A stretch of DNA of 64,000 nt from Bradyrhizobium prioriisuperbiae (lineage in GTDB: Bacteria > Pseudomonadota > Alphaproteobacteria > Rhizobiales > Xanthobacteraceae): contig NZ_CP135921.1 in NCBI RefSeq assembly GCF_032397745.1, positions 3,162,001-3,226,000 of the forward strand, written 5' to 3'. The notes under the pieces are model-generated. The model did not search any database. It was not told the origin of the DNA and worked only from the letters and a program-made list of their open reading frames with translations. This document shows positions 60,118-64,000 of this stretch, piece by piece. How positions within the stretch are numbered: the stretch's first letter is position 1; the number at the start of each line of letters is the position of its first letter. The translations under genes and the position numbers were made by a program.

Positions 60118-61743
60118 GTGTTCAACAATTTCATTTCGCGCTGCGCGATGCTGGTTTTTGCACTGGCACTGGTTTTCGTCTCCGTGGTGGCCTCGGTGGC
60201 GCCCGTCTGGGCAGGTCCGTTCGAGGACTCGGTCAGCCAGTTCGCCAACGACTCATTTTCCGACACCGAGGAAGCTGTCACCGCGCTGGCCGCGAGCGGC
60301 AATCCCCAGGCTTATCCGATCATCAGTGCGCTGCAGGAAGGCCGCCTGATCGCGGATCTGAAGAGCAAAAAAGTCTACATCAAGCAGCCCGACGGCAAGA
60401 TCGTCGAGGCGGCGACCGGTGCCGTGGCTCCGGACGCGCCAGCCGCTCTCGATGCCGTTCGTCTCAACAACCGGTTGCGGCGGTCGGTGGTGGCCGTGGT
60501 CAGCAGCCTGACGCTGGCCTCGCCCGATCCGGCCAAGCGCATCCTTGCTGCACAATCCGTGTTCAAGACCCACGACGTCTCCGACCTGCCGGCGATCGAA
60601 AGCGCGCTGCAAAAGGAAACCAACAGCGCCGCCAAGCGCGCCTTTGCCTCGGCGCGCGCAGCGATTCTGCTGTTCAAGCCCGATGCCACCGAGGCTGACA
60701 AGATCGAGGCCATTGCCACGGTTCGTGCCCGCGGCGATCAGGAGGCGCTGGCGCTGCTGTCGGGATTGCCGGCCGAGACCTCTCCCGCGGTGGTGCGCAC
60801 CGCTGCGAGTGCCGTCAGTTCGATCCAGAGCAGCCTCGCGATCTGGTCCACCGCGCAGAATGCCTGGTATGGCGTCTCGCTGGGATCGGTGCTGCTGCTC
60901 GCCGCCATCGGCCTTGCCATCACCTTCGGGGTGATGGGCGTCATCAACATGGCGCACGGCGAAATGGTGATGATCGGCGCCTACGTCACCTTCGTGGTGC
61001 AGGAGGTGATCCGCACCCGTTATCCCGGCCTGTTCGACTATTCGCTGCTGATCGCGGTGCCGCTGGCCTTCGTGGTGGCCGGCCTGATCGGCATCCTGAT
61101 CGAGCGCAGCATCATCCGCTTCCTCTATGGCCGGCCGCTGGAGACCCTGCTGGCCACCTGGGGCATTTCGCTGGTGCTGCAGCAGGCGGTGCGTACCGCC
61201 TTCGGACCGACCAACCGTGAAGTCGGCAACCCCTCCTGGATGAGCGGCGCATTCGAGATCGGCCAGCTCACCATTACCTACAACCGGCTCTGGATCGTCT
61301 GCTTCACGCTTGCCGTGTTCGTGATCCTGCTCGGCATGCTGCGTTACACCAGCCTCGGCCTTGAAATGCGCGCGGTGACGCAGAACCGCCGTATGGCGGC
61401 CTCGATGGGGATTGCAACCTCCCGGGTCGACGCGCTGACCTTCGGGCTCGGCTCCGGCATCGCAGGAATCGCAGGCGTGGCGTTGTCGCAGATCGACAAC
61501 GTCAGCCCCAATCTCGGCCAGAGCTACATCATCGATTCCTTCATGGTGGTGGTGTTCGGCGGCGTCGGCAACCTCTGGGGCACCCTGGTCGGCGCGCTGA
61601 CGCTCGGCATCGCCAACAAGTTCCTGGAGCCGGTGGCGGGGGCCGTGCTGGGCAAGATCGCCATTCTGGTGCTGATCATCCTGTTCATCCAGAAGCGGCC
61701 GCGCGGCCTGTTCGCGCTGAAGGGGCGGTCGGTGGAAGCATGA
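60118..61743 (+). CDS. urtB: Urea ABC transporter permease UrtB
   Basis: Permease of 541 residues from a GTG start. A signal-like segment (CAMLVFALALVFVSVVASVAPVWA) is followed by a periplasmic Ala-rich helical domain (about 35-245), a known UrtB feature absent from LivH. The C-terminal half is a LivH-type permease (ITFGVMGVINMAHGEMVMIGAYVTF). It overlaps urtC by 4 bases. Confidence 0.93.
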   Translation: MFNNFISRCAMLVFALALVFVSVVASVAPVWAGPFEDSVSQFANDSFSDTEEAVTALAASGNPQAYPIISALQEGRLIADLKSKKVYIKQPDGKIVEAATGAVAPDAPAALDAVRLNNRLRRSVVAVVSSLTLASPDPAKRILAAQSVFKTHDVSDLPAIESALQKETNSAAKRAFASARAAILLFKPDATEADKIEAIATVRARGDQEALALLSGLPAETSPAVVRTAASAVSSIQSSLAIWSTAQNAWYGVSLGSVLLLAAIGLAITFGVMGVINMAHGEMVMIGAYVTFVVQEVIRTRYPGLFDYSLLIAVPLAFVVAGLIGILIERSIIRFLYGRPLETLLATWGISLVLQQAVRTAFGPTNREVGNPSWMSGAFEIGQLTITYNRLWIVCFTLAVFVILLGMLRYTSLGLEMRAVTQNRRMAASMGIATSRVDALTFGLGSGIAGIAGVALSQIDNVSPNLGQSYIIDSFMVVVFGGVGNLWGTLVGALTLGIANKFLEPVAGAVLGKIAILVLIILFIQKRPRGLFALKGRSVEA

Positions 61744-62912
61744 TGCCGCATCTGCTCACCCGTTCGCTGAACCGCAGCGCCACCGTCCTTTTGCTGGTGG
61801 TCGCCGCCATCGGCATCCTGCTGCCGCTGTCGAACCTGCTGCTGCCGGAGTCTTCGCCCTTCCAGGTTCCGACCTATCTGATCTCGCTGTTCGGCAAGTA
61901 TCTCTGCTACGCCATTCTCGCGCTCTCCATCGATCTGATCTGGGGCTATTGCGGCATCCTTTCGCTCGGACACGGTGCCTTCTTCGCGCTCGGCGGCTAC
62001 GCCATGGGCATGTACCTGATGCGCCAGATCGGCAGCCGGGGCGTCTATGGCAATCCGCTGCTGCCGGACTTCATGGTGTTCCTGAACTATCAGAAGCTGC
62101 CGTGGTACTGGCAGGGCTTCGACATGTTCTGGTTTGCCGCGCTGATGGTGCTGGTGGTGCCGGGCCTGCTCGCATTCTGTTTCGGTTGGCTGGCGTTTCG
62201 CTCGCGCGTCACCGGCGTCTATCTCTCCATCATCACCCAGGCGATGACCTATGCCCTGCTGCTGGCGTTCTTCCGCAACGATTTCGGTTTCGGTGGCAAC
62301 AACGGCCTGACCGACTTCAAGGACATTCTGGGCTTCAATGTGCAGGCGCAGGGCACCCGCGCGGTGCTGTTCATGCTGTCCTGCCTGGCGCTGATGCTGG
62401 GCTTCCTGATCTGCCGGGCAGTCGTCACCTCCAAGCTCGGCAAGGTGCTGATTGCCGTGCGTGACGCGGAATCGCGCACCCGGTTCCTTGGCTATCGTGT
62501 GGAATCCTACAAGCTGTTCGTGTTCACGCTGTCGGCCTGCATGGCCGGTGTCGCCGGCGCGCTGTACGTGCCGCAGGTCGGCATCATCAATCCCGGCGAG
62601 TTCGCGCCGGGCAATTCCATCGAAGCGGTGATCTGGGTCGCCGTCGGTGGCCGCGGCACGTTGATTGGGGCGGCGATCGGCGCCGTCGTTGTCAACTATG
62701 CCAAGACCGTCTTTACCTCAGGCGTGCTGGCGCCCTACTGGCTGTTCATGCTGGGCGCGATGTTCATCCTGGTGACGCTGCTGCTGCCCAAGGGCATCGT
62801 CGGCACCGTCCAGGCCTGGTGGGAACCGTGGCGCGAGCGGCGGATCGCGACCGCCGCTGCCGCAAGCGCTGCGGCCGAAGACGGCGTCTCCAAACCCCAT
62901 TTGGCGGAGTGA
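61740..62912 (+). CDS. urtC: Urea ABC transporter permease UrtC
   Basis: LivM-type permease of 390 residues with about ten spans; DLIWGYCGILSLGHGAFFALGGYAMGMYLM and AVRDAESRTRFLGYRVESYKLFVF are family signatures. The start codon overlaps the urtB stop (ATGA; a second ATG follows at once). Its C-terminal tail is cytoplasmic and Ala-rich. Confidence 0.93.
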   Translation: MMPHLLTRSLNRSATVLLLVVAAIGILLPLSNLLLPESSPFQVPTYLISLFGKYLCYAILALSIDLIWGYCGILSLGHGAFFALGGYAMGMYLMRQIGSRGVYGNPLLPDFMVFLNYQKLPWYWQGFDMFWFAALMVLVVPGLLAFCFGWLAFRSRVTGVYLSIITQAMTYALLLAFFRNDFGFGGNNGLTDFKDILGFNVQAQGTRAVLFMLSCLALMLGFLICRAVVTSKLGKVLIAVRDAESRTRFLGYRVESYKLFVFTLSACMAGVAGALYVPQVGIINPGEFAPGNSIEAVIWVAVGGRGTLIGAAIGAVVVNYAKTVFTSGVLAPYWLFMLGAMFILVTLLLPKGIVGTVQAWWEPWRERRIATAAAASAAAEDGVSKPHLAE

Positions 62913-62916
62913 ACCG

Positions 62917-63678
<762 letters not shown>

Positions 63679-63681
63679 ACC

Positions 63682-64000
63682 ATGCTTGAGGTCAAGGATA
63701 TCAGTTTGTTTTACGGCGCAGCGCAGGCGCTGCGCGGGGTGACCGTCGCGGCCGAGCCGGGCAAGGTGACCTGCGTGCTCGGGCGCAACGGCGTCGGCAA
63801 GACCAGCCTGCTGCGCGCCATGGTCGGCCAGCAGCCGATCGCCGGCGGCAGCATCACCTTTGACGGCGCCGACATCACCACGCTGCGGCCGTACGAGCGC
63901 GCCCGGCGCGGCATGGCGTTCGTGCCGCAAGGGCGCGAGATCTTCCCGTTGCTGACGGTCGAGGAAAATCTGAGGACCGGGTATGCGCCGCTGAAACGCG
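63682..64000 (+). CDS. urtE: Urea ABC transporter ATPase UrtE (partial)
   Basis: First 106 residues of the LivF-type ATPase; it runs off the window edge (full length about 230). The visible part begins MLEVKDISLFYGAAQALRGV, with Walker A GRNGVGKTS (Lys40) and the LivF-like FVPQGREIFPLLTVEENL. Signature and Walker B are outside the window. Confidence 0.92.
   Translation, partial: MLEVKDISLFYGAAQALRGVTVAAEPGKVTCVLGRNGVGKTSLLRAMVGQQPIAGGSITFDGADITTLRPYERARRGMAFVPQGREIFPLLTVEENLRTGYAPLKR

Overview
The window is GC-rich, tightly packed chromosomal DNA from an alphaproteobacterium, most likely a Bradyrhizobium/Rhodopseudomonas/Tardiphaga-type member of the Nitrobacteraceae. The reasons are a pim-type dicarboxylate beta-oxidation operon beside a liv-type ABC transporter, a CycM-like anchored cytochrome c, the YejA-YejA-YejB-YejE-YejF order, a Tad pilus locus with CtrA-like boxes, a urea transporter behind a sigma-54 promoter, and intergenic palindromes of the kind common in this family. 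No rRNA, tRNA, CRISPR array or prophage was recognised.

Layout. 1-3220 (minus): an IclR regulator followed by livG, livF and a livH cut by the window edge. 3403-13262 (plus): pimF-A-B-C-D and an SDR gene, split by a 1503-bp IS701-family element (10844-12346) that landed inside a palindromic repeat and made a TTAG duplication. 13278-13942: a FitAB/VapBC-type toxin-antitoxin pair with an operator over its promoter. 14064-18355: a secreted esterase, glycerol kinase, a GNAT and a GST. 18468-18574: a composite palindromic repeat. 18656-24662: an AraC regulator, then FMN reductase, luciferase-like monooxygenase, alpha/beta hydrolase, MFS transporter and SDR, which together look like an undescribed catabolic operon. 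24709-29497 (minus): metF-metH. 29928-33351: a second luciferase-like protein, pheA, kdsB and cycM. 33610-43517: a peptide ABC transporter with two tandem binding proteins, then convergent NlpC/P60 and M17 peptidase genes, plausibly for import and breakdown of cell-wall peptides. 43640-55827: a Tad pilus locus (tadD; pilin-cpaA-cpaB-C-D-E-F-tadB-C; a secretin-N-like protein and two TadE/G pseudopilins). 55926-58165 (minus): a cold-shock trio of DEAD-box helicase, tailed IF-1 and CspA. 58689-64000 (plus): urtA-B-C-D and the start of urtE.

How the genes work together. The left end imports a substrate (liv) and degrades dicarboxylic acids through CoA thioesters (pim), with an IclR regulator and a 17-bp pseudo-palindrome between them. 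The 19.8-24.7 kb cluster can be read as alcohol to ketone (SDR), ketone to ester or lactone (FMN-dependent monooxygenase fed by its reductase), then hydrolysis, with MFS uptake. The Tad genes carry TTAA-N7-TTAA or near versions of it, suggesting CtrA-type control. The urt operon has a GG-N10-GC promoter and a strong terminator-like hairpin just after urtA. Functions are inferred from motifs and gene order read by eye. No database search was run.
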